In this document: piece after piece, positions 1 through 10,392 of the stretch | Numbering within the stretch: position 1 is the stretch's first letter | Layout of the letters: every line of letters starts with the position of its first letter | Program-made: the position numbers and the translations under genes | The notes under the pieces: generated by a model | Databases searched by the model: none | What the model saw: the letters and a program-made list of their open reading frames with translations, nothing else | Told to the model about the DNA's origin: nothing | Origin: Methanobrevibacter sp. | GTDB lineage: Archaea > Methanobacteriota > Methanobacteria > Methanobacteriales > Methanobacteriaceae | Direction: 5' to 3' | Assembly (NCBI GenBank): GCA_016838945.1 | Contig: JADLKP010000002.1 | Location: 1 to 50,436, forward strand | Length of the DNA stretch: 50,436 bases

Positions 1-426
1 AAAAATTTATGAATAAATTATAATAGAATCATCTTATTTTTTTTTAATAAATTATTATGAATCTTATTAATGCCATCACTATTTTTAAAATTCTTTTAAG
101 AATATGGCAATAAATAAATAATAATGTTAATAAATATTAATTCATTAGATAATTTGTTATTATAATTTATCCACAATTCTATGAATTATGCCTGGAATAA
201 ATTATAGCATGTTATTTAATGCAGCTAAAGAATTAAATTAATAGCATTAACCCCAAAATTCACAAAAAAGATTAATGTCTATTAAATTTAATTTCTTTAG
301 TTTTGGTAGCTAAAATCATTCTCTAAGAGCAATTTCAACTATTATAACTTAATTAAGTTATAACACTTATTTTAATCTTTTTTTTAAGACCAAACTTTTT
401 TAAATCTTTTTTTAATACATAATTAC

Positions 427-1443
427 TTATTTAGATCTTTTTTCTAAAGATTCTAAGATAGTAGGTACAATTTCAGATAATGGGCCGAAGTTCATGGAGT
501 CAGCGGTACCTAATAATGCACCTGGGTTTAAAGCGTCATCCATTTTGTCAATACCTTCATCAGCCATTAATTTGGTTACGTTGGTTAATGCTTCGTTAGC
601 CATCATTTGAGCAAATCCTGCTGGTGCACCTAAGATTTGGGTTACAGTGTCTCTGTAGGATAAAAGACCAGCGTAGGTAATTGCGGTAACTGCGGAACAC
701 ATATCACATACAGGACCTACCATGTTTGCAGGCAAGGTGAATGCGGAACCTCTTGCTTTAGTACCTAAATCTTTTAAAGTTTCGATAGATGCTGCGTCAG
801 CAAATCCTTCTGCAATGTAAACTTGACCTTTCATTTCAGGTACTGCACCTGGGTGGTATGAAGCCACATTTACGTTTTTGCCTAAGTCTTCAAAGATTTT
901 GTTTAAGCTAGGAGTTGGAATGGTACATGCGTGGGTTACAATAGCACCATCTTTAATTACATCAGCGAATTTTTCGATGATAGCAGGTTGCATACCTCCT
1001 TCTGGTAACCAGGTCATGATCCAGTCAGCGTCAGCTACTGCTTCACGGTCATCAGTGGTACATTTCATACCTAAGTCTTCAGGGTGAGTGAAGTGAATAG
1101 CACCAGCAGCTGGTTTAGGTACAGTTTCAGCTAATTCTCCTACTTTAGCTCTGATTGCAGGCATTACATCTTCAGGGTTTCCAGCCTTGTGAGCTGCGAT
1201 TACTTCTGCATAATCAAAGTCATCCACTACAGTAAATTCACCATCGAATACAGGATCCGCTACAACAACTTCGTCTACACCTGCTAATTCTAAAAGTTCA
1301 GCACCCATTTCAATAGTAGAGTGAGTCATTGAAATATTTTCTTTACCAGTTGCTTCTGCAACTTCACAAGCTCTAGAAAAATTTGTAATTCCACTAGCTG
1401 CGTGAGTTCTGTAACAGCCAGCACCTAAAATTGCTACTTTCAT
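427..1443 (-). CDS. hmd: H2-forming 5,10-methenyltetrahydromethanopterin hydrogenase ([Fe]-hydrogenase, Hmd)
   Basis: 338 aa starting MKVAILGAGCYRTHAASGITNFSRACEVAE, the recognisable Hmd N-terminus, with downstream CTIPTP and YHPGAVPE segments. Confidence 0.95.
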   Translation of the reverse strand: MKVAILGAGCYRTHAASGITNFSRACEVAEATGKENISMTHSTIEMGAELLELAGVDEVVVADPVFDGEFTVVDDFDYAEVIAAHKAGNPEDVMPAIRAKVGELAETVPKPAAGAIHFTHPEDLGMKCTTDDREAVADADWIMTWLPEGGMQPAIIEKFADVIKDGAIVTHACTIPTPSLNKIFEDLGKNVNVASYHPGAVPEMKGQVYIAEGFADAASIETLKDLGTKARGSAFTLPANMVGPVCDMCSAVTAITYAGLLSYRDTVTQILGAPAGFAQMMANEALTNVTKLMADEGIDKMDDALNPGALLGTADSMNFGPLSEIVPTILESLEKRSK

Positions 1444-2000
1444 TTTTAAATATCTCCTTTATATTTTACCACTTTGTTAAAAATTTTAATCTAAAATTGT
1501 ATCACTAATCTAGTAATGGAATTAAACTTCGAGTAATTAGGGAAAATATATGAATCATATTGAAACATGATTACTGTTCTAAAAGTTTAAAAAACCCATT
1601 AAAAACTATTAATCACTAGTAAAAATTTAGCCAAATCACTAAAATTACAAAGCAAGTAATACTTATAGGAATTTTTTAAGATTTTAGTAATACTAATTTA
1701 CAAAGTAGTAATAATAAATATATTGTAATACATATTTAAAATTATTTATTACTCTTTGGACCATATGAAACTAAAAGTAATACTGCAAAAATTTTATCTA
1801 AAAAAAGCCCAAAAAGAGTTGAAAAATAACAAAATTTTTATATTATAGAAAAATTAAATAAAAAAATAGAATTTGTAATAAAATTATATAAAAAAGTATT
1901 ACTTATTGATGTTTTTTCAAAGCATAGTAATAACTTAAGGAATTTACAATTAGAATAATTTTTAGAAAATACTTGAAAAAGACTCAAATTGGGGTAAAAA

Positions 2001-3509
2001 ATGTACGAACTTATCAAAGAATCAATAAATAGTGACGAAAGTGCTTTAGAATTGGCAAAAGCCAAAAAAGATGTAGTGTCAGTTGTGGATGCAATATCCG
2101 ACTTAAGTTTTGAAGAAACCATGAAACTAGGAACCCGTTTTAAAAAGTTCCCGATAGGATGTGACCTGACTGAAGTTGTGGTTGGAACCTGTGCATCTGA
2201 CTTGGAAAAGATGGAACTGTTCGGCAACTGCATGTTAGCAAACATGATTGGTGCACCAATACACATTTGCGCATACGCATTTTCAGACATTGCAGAAAAA
2301 TACGGGCAAAGAGGTGTCGAGATAATGGAAGAGGTCTATAACATCACAGACGTTCCATTGGATCTTGACCATTTCGGAAAATACGGTGCAATGAGATTCC
2401 CTAAGCATATTGTAGGATGTGGAGGGGACTGCTACAACAAAGGCCCTAGCTTTACAGAATGTCCAAGAGGAAGGATTCATGAAAGATTGATCGATAAGGA
2501 AAAGGCTGAACTTGAAGATAAGGAAACATGGGTTCAATTATCATCTTCCGTTGCAATCAACTTAAGCAGCGAACAATGTAATGACGGACATGCTGCACCT
2601 CTTGAAGAGGCTGAAGATTTGGCAAACCTTGCAAAAAAATATGGAAAGGGACTTGAAGCGATCATGTTCGTTGGAGATGGATACGATGAATTGATCACCG
2701 GTTTTACAAAAGCCATTGAAATGGGAGTTGATGTTTTCGTCATAGAAGGAGGGCCATTCAACAGATGTGAAAACACCAATGAAAGTTTTGCAAAGGCAAT
2801 AGCCATGAGCAGAATATTATGTCCTGGAAAAGTGGTCGCAACCAATGGTGCATATGAAAGCGAATGTAGGGCAGGACTCAGATCAGGATTGAATGTAATC
2901 ATCACAGGTTTTCCTAAAAACCACCATGGTTACATGTGCGGTTTTGAACCAGGAACTGCAAGAAGAGGCAAATTTGGGCTTCCAAGAGTAATCAAAATTA
3001 TGAATGAGGAGATTCAAGGAGGGCCAACAAGAGTTCCTGTCCAAAGGGATGAATTATTGGCACTTACCCATGCAGTTAAACTTGCAGGACCTGAAAACAT
3101 CTATCCGAAAACAATCGGTTCATTTGCAATTGGAGACGCACACTGGGCAACAATACAAAACTCCAAAATGTATAAAGAGATGAATCTGCCAAAAACATTA
3201 GAGGAAATTGCAGATGGAGTCAATGGAAACACCGTTTCATTGCATGGTGGAAGATTCGTTTCATGGCTTGTTGCAAAAGAGCTAGACAAGAAAGGAATCG
3301 ATGAAATCATAATCACTGACAGCAATCCATGGATTGAAAGAGTCACTGTCAATAACTTACAGGAAGAACTTAATGCTTCAGTCCATATAGGTCATTGCAA
3401 TGATAGGGATTCCGGCTATATTGCAAAAGAATCCATTATCACTACAACAATTCCTAAAATACATAATGCGATTAAAGCTAAAATTCCACATGCCATAAAC
3501 ATAATTTAG
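2001..3509 (+). CDS. hmdC: Fe-guanylylpyridinol cofactor biosynthesis protein HmdC-like
   Basis: 502 aa; HmdC-like sequence, divergent from and next to hmd. Confidence 0.8.
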   Translation: MYELIKESINSDESALELAKAKKDVVSVVDAISDLSFEETMKLGTRFKKFPIGCDLTEVVVGTCASDLEKMELFGNCMLANMIGAPIHICAYAFSDIAEKYGQRGVEIMEEVYNITDVPLDLDHFGKYGAMRFPKHIVGCGGDCYNKGPSFTECPRGRIHERLIDKEKAELEDKETWVQLSSSVAINLSSEQCNDGHAAPLEEAEDLANLAKKYGKGLEAIMFVGDGYDELITGFTKAIEMGVDVFVIEGGPFNRCENTNESFAKAIAMSRILCPGKVVATNGAYESECRAGLRSGLNVIITGFPKNHHGYMCGFEPGTARRGKFGLPRVIKIMNEEIQGGPTRVPVQRDELLALTHAVKLAGPENIYPKTIGSFAIGDAHWATIQNSKMYKEMNLPKTLEEIADGVNGNTVSLHGGRFVSWLVAKELDKKGIDEIIITDSNPWIERVTVNNLQEELNASVHIGHCNDRDSGYIAKESIITTTIPKIHNAIKAKIPHAINII

Positions 3510-3910
3510 GATTGTTGACATGTAAACAATGGACAAAAAGTTAAAAAAAAGTTAAAAAAAATTCGAAAAAGACAAGAATAATACAAATTAGCAAAAAAAT
3601 ATTAAAAAAGTAATACTTTTTTAGAAAAAAGTAATAAAGTTTTTATATGAAAAATTATAAAATAAATATTTGTTTAAAGGGAACTATTTTTTAAACTATA
3701 TCGCTCAAATTAAAAATAAAAAAATAATGCTCTTTAAACAATAAGAACAATGTGTCACCTGAAATAAAACATTGTTCTTATCTTATGATTATAGAAATAT
3801 TTTAATTTATAAAACAAACAAACTACACCAAGCCAATTTCTTCCTCCTTATCACTTTATTTTAAAAATTAGCCACCAATACCATACACATTTCATTTTAA
3901 CTAAGTCCCA

Positions 3911-5056
3911 TTATATTTTAGGCTCTAATTTTTTAATTGCAAATCCTAAAAATATGATTATCATAGGGAAAAATACAGAATAAAGAACCAATATTAAATC
4001 ACCAGGAACCAAATCACCAATCACAACTGAAGCTGCAAGCAGGATTGTCAAAAGAATGACCGGTGCAAGAATAGCTAAAAAGGTATAAATCATAATGAAA
4101 GCATTCAGCTTTTCACTATACTCCTTTAATTTCATCCTAATGTCAAAGTTCACATCATCTGCAATTATAGTTAAAGAAGTGGAAAGATTTGCTCCAACTC
4201 TCAAACTCGTTAGAATTTCATATATGACCCTTGAAAAAGCCTTCGAATCAACTCTCTTTTCCAGATTCAAGAATGCCTGTTCCGTACTTTCCCCGTATTT
4301 TATCTCTTCAAGGACTCGTGAAAACTCCAAGGACAATATTCCATAATCTGAGCGTGAAATGGAATCCATAGAGTCAAATAGGCTTTTGCCGGATCTGAGT
4401 TCAGTTGCCAATTGCCTTAAAGCATAAGGAAGTTCCTTAGAAAATGAAGAGAAATCATTCTGCCTTTTTATTTTTGGATAATAAAATATAGCAAAGCCAA
4501 TTAAGAAAAATGCGATTAGAATGGCCAGACCTAATTCAATAGATATGAAATAGCTAATTAATGCCCCTACAAAGGTTAGGACAGATAAAATTATTATGGT
4601 TATTCTTAAAAATGAATCATGAAGATTGGATTCATCTATTGAAATAAATTTGTTATTCATTAAAATATCAAAAAATTTATCCTTGACACCTATCCGATTA
4701 TCATCACTTTCATCAAAATTTTGATAATCCTCATTCTTTTCAAGATTTAAACTGGTAAAAATGTTTTGAGATTGATTGGATGAATTGGAAAGATTTGAAG
4801 ATGAACTATTTGAATACCTATTTTCCAATTCCTCAAAAATGCTATCATTCTTTAAGAAATTATTTATCTTGAAGATTTCCTTATTTTCAAAATTCATTTC
4901 CTTGATTTTGGCTTCTGTTTCTTTTATTCTTTCATCAGAACCTCTTTTATCACCAAACTTATCCAGAACTGAAATAATGAAATCAATAACTTTTATGAAA
5001 AAATTGATCGATGAGTCAGTGAATCGAATGAAAAATTCCTCTAAAATAATAATCAC
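3911..5056 (-). CDS. Type II secretion system F / TadC-like membrane protein
   Basis: ELPYALRQLATELRSGKSLFDSMDSIS and hydrophobic C-terminal segments; directly downstream of a TadA-like ATPase. Confidence 0.8.
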   Translation of the reverse strand: MIIILEEFFIRFTDSSINFFIKVIDFIISVLDKFGDKRGSDERIKETEAKIKEMNFENKEIFKINNFLKNDSIFEELENRYSNSSSSNLSNSSNQSQNIFTSLNLEKNEDYQNFDESDDNRIGVKDKFFDILMNNKFISIDESNLHDSFLRITIIILSVLTFVGALISYFISIELGLAILIAFFLIGFAIFYYPKIKRQNDFSSFSKELPYALRQLATELRSGKSLFDSMDSISRSDYGILSLEFSRVLEEIKYGESTEQAFLNLEKRVDSKAFSRVIYEILTSLRVGANLSTSLTIIADDVNFDIRMKLKEYSEKLNAFIMIYTFLAILAPVILLTILLAASVVIGDLVPGDLILVLYSVFFPMIIIFLGFAIKKLEPKI

Positions 5057-5146
5057 CTTAGACTAAAAATGCCAATAGAATTTACCATCAAATAATTAAA
5101 AATACGATTAATTAAAATAAATTTCTTAAAAGAAATGTCAATTTAA

Positions 5147-6571
5147 TTAAACACCAATCTTATTTAATACATATTTCGGATTGAGATAATAAGTTTCAAG
5201 AATGTCAGATATATCTTTTTGGCTAGATATGTTATTTTTGACCAAATAGTTCAGGACATGTTGCCTGTTTTTCCACTCATGATTGAGAAAGGAAATGGAA
5301 ACCCCCTTTAGATTAGCTATCTCCTCCAAAGTCTTGCTCATGATTGTCAGATTTCTGAATTCGTCCTTTTCACTATCCCACTCGAACAGTTTGCTTAACT
5401 GGACAGTTCCCTCTTCCATGCCAACCACTTCAACGATTTCTGTAATTCTTCTGTAGGAAATTCCATCTGACCTGTAGATTCTCTTTTCCATGATGATGAA
5501 ATCGATTGAAGAAATCATGATTTTAGGAACATTCATAGGAGCGTTGGTAAGTCTTGTAATCGTTTCTCTGGAATTGTTTGCATGTAATGTTCCAAAGCCG
5601 GAATGTCCCGTATTGAGTGCCGTAAACAATGTAATTGCTTCCTTTCCTCTAACCTCCCCCACTATTATTCTGTCAGGCCTCTGCCTTAGGGAGTTCTTCA
5701 CCAAGTCTTCTATCGTTATTTCACCTTGATTTTCGATGTTTACGGTTCTCGCTTCCATTCTGATTATATGATTGTGTGGAATCTGAAGCTCCAATGTGTC
5801 TTCAATAGTTATGATTCGCTCCTTTGGATTGATGAATATGGACAATGCATTGAGGAGTGTTGTCTTTCCGGAACTTGTTCCTCCAGACACTATTATATTG
5901 GCTGGCTTAACTCCAAGCCCATCAACGCAGAGCCATAAAAATGATGCCATTTCCGTATTTAATGTGTTGAATCGAATCAAGTCAACAATTGTCAACGGGT
6001 CCTTTTTGAACTTTCTGATTGTTATAGTAGGACCATTGGCGGACAATGGAGGAATTGTTGCATTCACCCGAGATCCATTTTCCAGTCTTGCATCCAAAAT
6101 GGGAGATTGCTGATCTATTCTCCTATTGGTTTCACGAGCTATCGAATCGATGATGTTCGTTATCTTTTCTTCACCATCAAATATCAAATCCGTTTCCATC
6201 ATCCCATATTTTCTATGATAGACAAAAACCGGCTTGTCTATGCCAATGACCATTATCTCCTCCAAATCATCATCCTCTATTAGGGAACTGATTTCTCCAT
6301 AGCCTATCAATTCCTTCAGCATATTTTTAGCCAAATTTTCCTTATAATCATAATCAAACCTATTCTGTAACCTATTCTCTAAAAACCGTATGATGTCCCC
6401 CAATATCAAATCTTCATTAAATGAGGACATCTTCTCTGAAATAGCCAAATCTATTAGATTTTCTCTTAATTCCTCTAAAATAAGCTTTTCCTCATCTGAA
6501 AAGTTAAATTTCAACACATTGTACTTTGGAATTAAGCCATTATCATTTGAAATAAAATTGTTTTCCATCAA
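5147..6571 (-). CDS. TadA/CpaF-family secretion ATPase
   Basis: Walker A GGTSSGKTTLLNAL, RPDRIIVGEVRGKEA, TALNTGHSGFGTLHANN. Confidence 0.93.
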   Translation of the reverse strand: MMENNFISNDNGLIPKYNVLKFNFSDEEKLILEELRENLIDLAISEKMSSFNEDLILGDIIRFLENRLQNRFDYDYKENLAKNMLKELIGYGEISSLIEDDDLEEIMVIGIDKPVFVYHRKYGMMETDLIFDGEEKITNIIDSIARETNRRIDQQSPILDARLENGSRVNATIPPLSANGPTITIRKFKKDPLTIVDLIRFNTLNTEMASFLWLCVDGLGVKPANIIVSGGTSSGKTTLLNALSIFINPKERIITIEDTLELQIPHNHIIRMEARTVNIENQGEITIEDLVKNSLRQRPDRIIVGEVRGKEAITLFTALNTGHSGFGTLHANNSRETITRLTNAPMNVPKIMISSIDFIIMEKRIYRSDGISYRRITEIVEVVGMEEGTVQLSKLFEWDSEKDEFRNLTIMSKTLEEIANLKGVSISFLNHEWKNRQHVLNYLVKNNISSQKDISDILETYYLNPKYVLNKIGV

Positions 6572-6665
6572 ATCACCAAATCATGTTAAAGGAAGACCGT
6601 TTAAAATTAGGGAGGATAGTTCAAAAAAGACAAGCCAGAACACTCAAAAATAAATCAAACATGAT

Positions 6666-7332
6666 CTAAATGTACATCTGCATATAGATTATAATTGCAG
6701 GCAGAATCAAGACTCCCATCAAATGGGACTTGCTGACCCCCAAATAATGTGGAAGCAAACCCATTGCAGTGGTTGTAATCAAAGCAAGAGTGAGATACAA
6801 TATTGGCCCTTCGTAGATAATCGCAAAGGCATATAAAATCACTATCATTAGAATGATTACCGCAATCGAAAGCTTCCTATAGTCTATTCCCTGCATGAGA
6901 TTTGAAAATCCATCACCTAATTTCAAACAGATCATCAATGATATTGAAACTGCAATTAAAGAAGCAAAAGTGAATATCATCAAATGGGCTAAAGTGAATT
7001 CGGCAATCAGGTAAGACATATATACAGCAATTCCGCTCCTTGGATTACCAATCAAATAAATTGCTATGAGTGAGAAGAGAGTGTCTGAAGTATTCAATCC
7101 ACTGTTAGCCAAGAGAAAATTCTTGGTGTCATCACTATCATCACTTGTTCCGCATGCTCCCTGTGCTATGATGCTTCCTTGGGCAGGACCGAATCCGGGT
7201 AAAAATCCTAAGATAGCTCCTGCAGTTCCCCCTGCGAATATGCTTTTCACCGCATCCATATCAATGTCCAAATCATAGAACCTGTTTTGATGAGGAATTG
7301 AGGAGCTATCATTCAAACTAAATAAAATTGTA
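6666..7332 (-). pseudogene. C-terminal half of TctA/DUF112-family membrane protein, separated from its N-terminal half by the provirus
   Basis: GGTAGAILGFLPGFGPAQGS and multiple TM segments; joins in frame with the 46.2-46.8 kb fragment at the 11-bp core. Confidence 0.88.
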
Positions 7333-7343
7333 CTTATTCCAAA
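7333..7343. repeat. attL core CTTATTCCAAA
   Basis: Identical 11-mer at 46188-46198; gene halves rejoin in frame across it. Confidence 0.9.
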
Positions 7344-7486
7344 TAAGCAAGTGGATATTTTCTGGCTTGGTTATGTTTTTTTAATATTTAAAAAAGAGTG
7401 ATTATTATTTTGTAAAAACTAGTATATAAAATTAGAAACCTAAACAATCCTAAAGGTTACGAACAGTATAATTTTTTAATAAAAAA

Positions 7487-7521
7487 AGGAGGGAATCCAC
7501 AAAAAAATGGGACTCCCTCCT
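7487..7521 (-). terminator. Hairpin downstream of the late/lysis operon
   Basis: AGGAGGGAATCCA ... TGGGACTCCCTCCT; the single mismatch is a G-U wobble on the minus strand; 7-nt T run in the loop. Confidence 0.55.
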
Positions 7522-7799
7522 AATCCTTTGATACATACAAATATTTGTTGACTTAATAAGGTGATTGTTAATGCAGGAAAGGCAAATCAATAATCAATTA
7601 AATAATTTAAATAATAAAATAATACAAAATTATCAAGAAGAGTAAACAAAAATGAAATGATAAAAAAACCAAACCATACATCAAAAATTTAAATAAAATA
7701 AAATTTGCCTCTCCTATGTATTATTTCTAGTCTTAATCCCTTATTAAACTGCCGATTTGTAATACAAGCAATGTAATACAATTATTTAAAAAAAAATAA

Positions 7800-7833
7800 G
7801 AGACCATAAAACAATCAAGTCTTATGGCCTCTC
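7800..7833 (-). terminator. Hairpin immediately 3' of the holin-like gene
   Basis: GAGACCATAA ... TTATGGCCTCTC inverted repeat with a 2-nt bulge. Confidence 0.45.
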
Positions 7834-7876
7834 AAAAACTAACTTTTCCACAAAAAATAGGGTTACTTCTGGTCCT

Positions 7877-8203
7877 TTAACATCCATCATCAGAAACATC
7901 CTCAATTTCTGAATCATCTGGAGCTATATACTCATCATTCAACACCACTTCTTCTGAAGGGTAGCCTAATATTGTTCCCATGTCAACAAGGTTAGCATTT
8001 CCCAAGAAAGGAAAACTGTTAGGGAATTTTGCATCGATATAAGCCCCTATGAAACATACGATAACAAATAGTATCTCTGTTAATTGTGCAGCATCAATAG
8101 GGAGATTTAACCCATGTGAGGTAGCATAACCTAAAAACCAACCTGCAACCATCATCAAGATGGTTTTCACAATAGTACTGATATTTCCAATATAATTACT
8201 CAT
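7877..8203 (-). CDS. Holin-like small membrane protein
   Basis: Two hydrophobic segments, acidic tail, adjacent to the endoisopeptidase gene. Confidence 0.55.
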   Translation of the reverse strand: MSNYIGNISTIVKTILMMVAGWFLGYATSHGLNLPIDAAQLTEILFVIVCFIGAYIDAKFPNSFPFLGNANLVDMGTILGYPSEEVVLNDEYIAPDDSEIEDVSDDGC

Positions 8204-8225
8204 AATACAATCCTCCTAATTTTTA

Positions 8226-8387
8226 TTATTGTACATAGTCATCAATCAATTCATTCTCATCAGGAAGATCTAACATATGTCTCCTTCCATTGATGAAAAC
8301 CTGTAAATTTATAGTGATTGAATTTTCTCCAATGATCTTAAAAAACAAATCATTAACTTTTTGTAAAAAATCTAAATAATCCATCAT
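8226..8387 (-). CDS. Hypothetical 53-aa protein (below track cutoff)
   Basis: ORF read by eye: MMDYLDFLQKVNDLFFKIIGENSITINLQVFINGRRHMLDLPDENELIDDYVQ. Confidence 0.55.
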   Translation of the reverse strand: MMDYLDFLQKVNDLFFKIIGENSITINLQVFINGRRHMLDLPDENELIDDYVQ

Positions 8388-8392
8388 GAATA

Positions 8393-9505
8393 TCATCCTT
8401 TCTTAATTATTCCAAGTGCAGGCTGTCCTCCTGTAGTATGCTTTGCAAAATAGGACTGAACACTGAATTTTCTATCTTGCAAATGTCCAGGATAACTTCC
8501 ATCCTTTTTAATTTTACCTAAACTATTAAGGGCCCTTACATATTTGGTTTTAATATTGATGATGTCAATATACTCATAATGGCCTATAAAATCATCATCA
8601 ATTTCCTCACCTGCACCGCTATAAGCAATATGCCATATTACAGCAGTGTTAGGGTCTTCCAATAATTTTCCTATTTTTTCAAATCTTTCCTCATCAGTTT
8701 TACCCATGTCTGAAAAATTAACCCATTTGATGGTTAATTTAATCCCTGTAAGCTTGCTGATTTTTGCTATCGCAGTATTGATTCCCTGATGACTTGTTCC
8801 TTTACTTGTGCTGCCGGCAAATTTTGCTATTTCCTTTTCACTGAATTTGGTTATGCCAAATTTCTTTAGTGCCTGGCGTGTAGTATGTGGACCACAAAGA
8901 GATTTTGTGCATTGGCCTAATTTGTTACATCCTAAAGTGAGGTAATGTGGTTGTGAAACAAACCTAATTTTTTTAGATATTGCTGCTTTTTTACTGGTTG
9001 ATGTAGATTTCTTATTGTCTTTTTTTGAAGTTTCCTTACTGGTTTGTTTTACTGCAACATATCCCTTGTTAAAATTGCAATAGTTGGGCAACTTGCCATT
9101 TTTATTTAGGAACACTATAATTTTAGACAAGCAATATAGGAACAGCTCAAATGATACCTTAATCTGAAGGCTAGGCACAGTCACAAACCTTGGCACCCTA
9201 TGATATTTCCTGCAAAAATTTAGGAAATTGTCAATCATGATCATGTAATCCTTCTTGACAACATCAACATTCTTGATAGTGTCAGCATAAGCTTTATCAG
9301 GATGGTAGATTATGACATTCATCAAATCATAACTTGAATGTTTCATCTTATCCTGAATCATTGTTGAAAATAGGTATGCTATGCTATACGGTGAAATGGT
9401 TTCACCAGTGCTAAGTGTGCATGCTCGGGGTATTTTCTTGTTTTTTTCCATGTAGGTTTTGATTTGTTCTGCTTCGAGGATTAATGCTTTTTTATCGTAT
9501 TTCAT
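8393..9505 (-). CDS. Pseudomurein endoisopeptidase (peptidase C71, PeiP/PeiW/PeiR type) with N-terminal pseudomurein-binding repeats
   Basis: KSLCGPHTTRQALKKFG (Cys), GHYEYIDIINI (His), ALNSLG; PMBR-like segments IKTYMEKNKKIPRACTLSTGETISPYSIAYLFS. Confidence 0.85.
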   Translation of the reverse strand: MKYDKKALILEAEQIKTYMEKNKKIPRACTLSTGETISPYSIAYLFSTMIQDKMKHSSYDLMNVIIYHPDKAYADTIKNVDVVKKDYMIMIDNFLNFCRKYHRVPRFVTVPSLQIKVSFELFLYCLSKIIVFLNKNGKLPNYCNFNKGYVAVKQTSKETSKKDNKKSTSTSKKAAISKKIRFVSQPHYLTLGCNKLGQCTKSLCGPHTTRQALKKFGITKFSEKEIAKFAGSTSKGTSHQGINTAIAKISKLTGIKLTIKWVNFSDMGKTDEERFEKIGKLLEDPNTAVIWHIAYSGAGEEIDDDFIGHYEYIDIINIKTKYVRALNSLGKIKKDGSYPGHLQDRKFSVQSYFAKHTTGGQPALGIIKKG

Positions 9506-9644
9506 GTTTTACCTCTTGTTTTTCTTGTTTCATTTTTCGCATTTTGACGCTGCATATTACTGGTATGTCTGTTGTCATTTCGCAGTCATATTCTACATTA
9601 GGGTTGTAGAATACGCAGTTTAGGCAAGGGTTATTAGTTGTCAT
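9492..9644 (-). CDS. Small Cys-containing protein; the upstream part of the 84-aa track ORF overlaps the fibre cassette and is probably not coding
   Basis: ATG at 9644 gives MTTNNPCLNCVFYNPNVEYDCEMTTDIPVICSVKMRKMK. Confidence 0.5.
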   Translation of the reverse strand: MTTNNPCLNCVFYNPNVEYDCEMTTDIPVICSVKMRKMKQEKQEVKHEIR

Positions 9645-9668
9645 AATTTTTATCCTAATTTTTTTTGT

Positions 9669-9692
9669 TTCGGTATACACCGGTTTAACTGA
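9669..9692. repeat. Recombination site C of the invertible fibre locus
   Basis: TTCGGTATAC-ACCG-GTTTAACTGA; left arm 9/10 and right arm 7/10 identical to site A. Confidence 0.65.
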
Positions 9693-10392
9693 CAGTACGG
9701 GTAAGTGTAGTGTCCTTGTTAATGTTTCTGCCGACACCAGTTTCACAGCCTCATATTCTACTGTGACTGCTAGTTGTACTGTAACTGTCGGACCATCATA
9801 CCTATTCTACGATGCTTGTGATACTGATAACACTAACCTATACGATACAACTACTAACTGGACAAAATCCTCCTTCCTTTTTGACTCCACTAACAGTTGC
9901 TATGCGATGTCAAGAACATCAAGCCCAAGTGGAATGTGTACCTTATGGATAAAGGATTTAACAGTAACTGACCAAGTCAAAATAACTGTAGATATGAAAA
10001 TCGGTACAAGTGGCTCACAAAATACTCAAGCAGGCCCACTTGTAATGAACAGTGCCAAGAACAAGGGTTTCATCACTATGATAGAAGCTTGGAGTTCAAT
10101 TACAGGAGCATACAGTCTTGGAACAATCAATGCACCAACTGGTTCTCACGGAACAAAACTAATAAATGACCAAAGTCTTGGTGTGAATGCAAAAAATTAT
10201 TGGCTGACCTATGAATTAATAATTGATGGTTCAAGTGTTGAACTGAACATTTACAATGGTTCAACTCTTATCAAGACTGGTACAATTACAAGTAGCCAAT
10301 TAGACAGTACTGGCAACATTGTCGGTTTCTTGATGAGTTATGACGTTGGGGCTAAAAGTTTAGTTAAGAATATTAAGGTAGAAGCATTATAA
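9673..10392 (+). CDS. Silent tail-fibre C-terminal cassette 1 (no start codon/RBS of its own)
   Basis: Open frame continues upstream of the annotated start as VYTGLTDSTGKCSVLVNVSADTSFTASYS; homologous to the 11092-12090 C-terminus; ends IKVEAL. Confidence 0.75.
   Translation, partial: VYTGLTDSTGKCSVLVNVSADTSFTASYSTVTASCTVTVGPSYLFYDACDTDNTNLYDTTTNWTKSSFLFDSTNSCYAMSRTSSPSGMCTLWIKDLTVTDQVKITVDMKIGTSGSQNTQAGPLVMNSAKNKGFITMIEAWSSITGAYSLGTINAPTGSHGTKLINDQSLGVNAKNYWLTYELIIDGSSVELNIYNGSTLIKTGTITSSQLDSTGNIVGFLMSYDVGAKSLVKNIKVEAL

Noticed and set aside
1838-2290. 150-aa minus ORF overlapping hmdC
   Set aside because: Antisense to a strongly recognisable HmdC-like gene and its AT-rich leader; low complexity.
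7333-7400. tRNA gene as the integration target
   Set aside because: No tRNA sequence at either junction; the interrupted gene is a TctA-like ORF that rejoins in frame.
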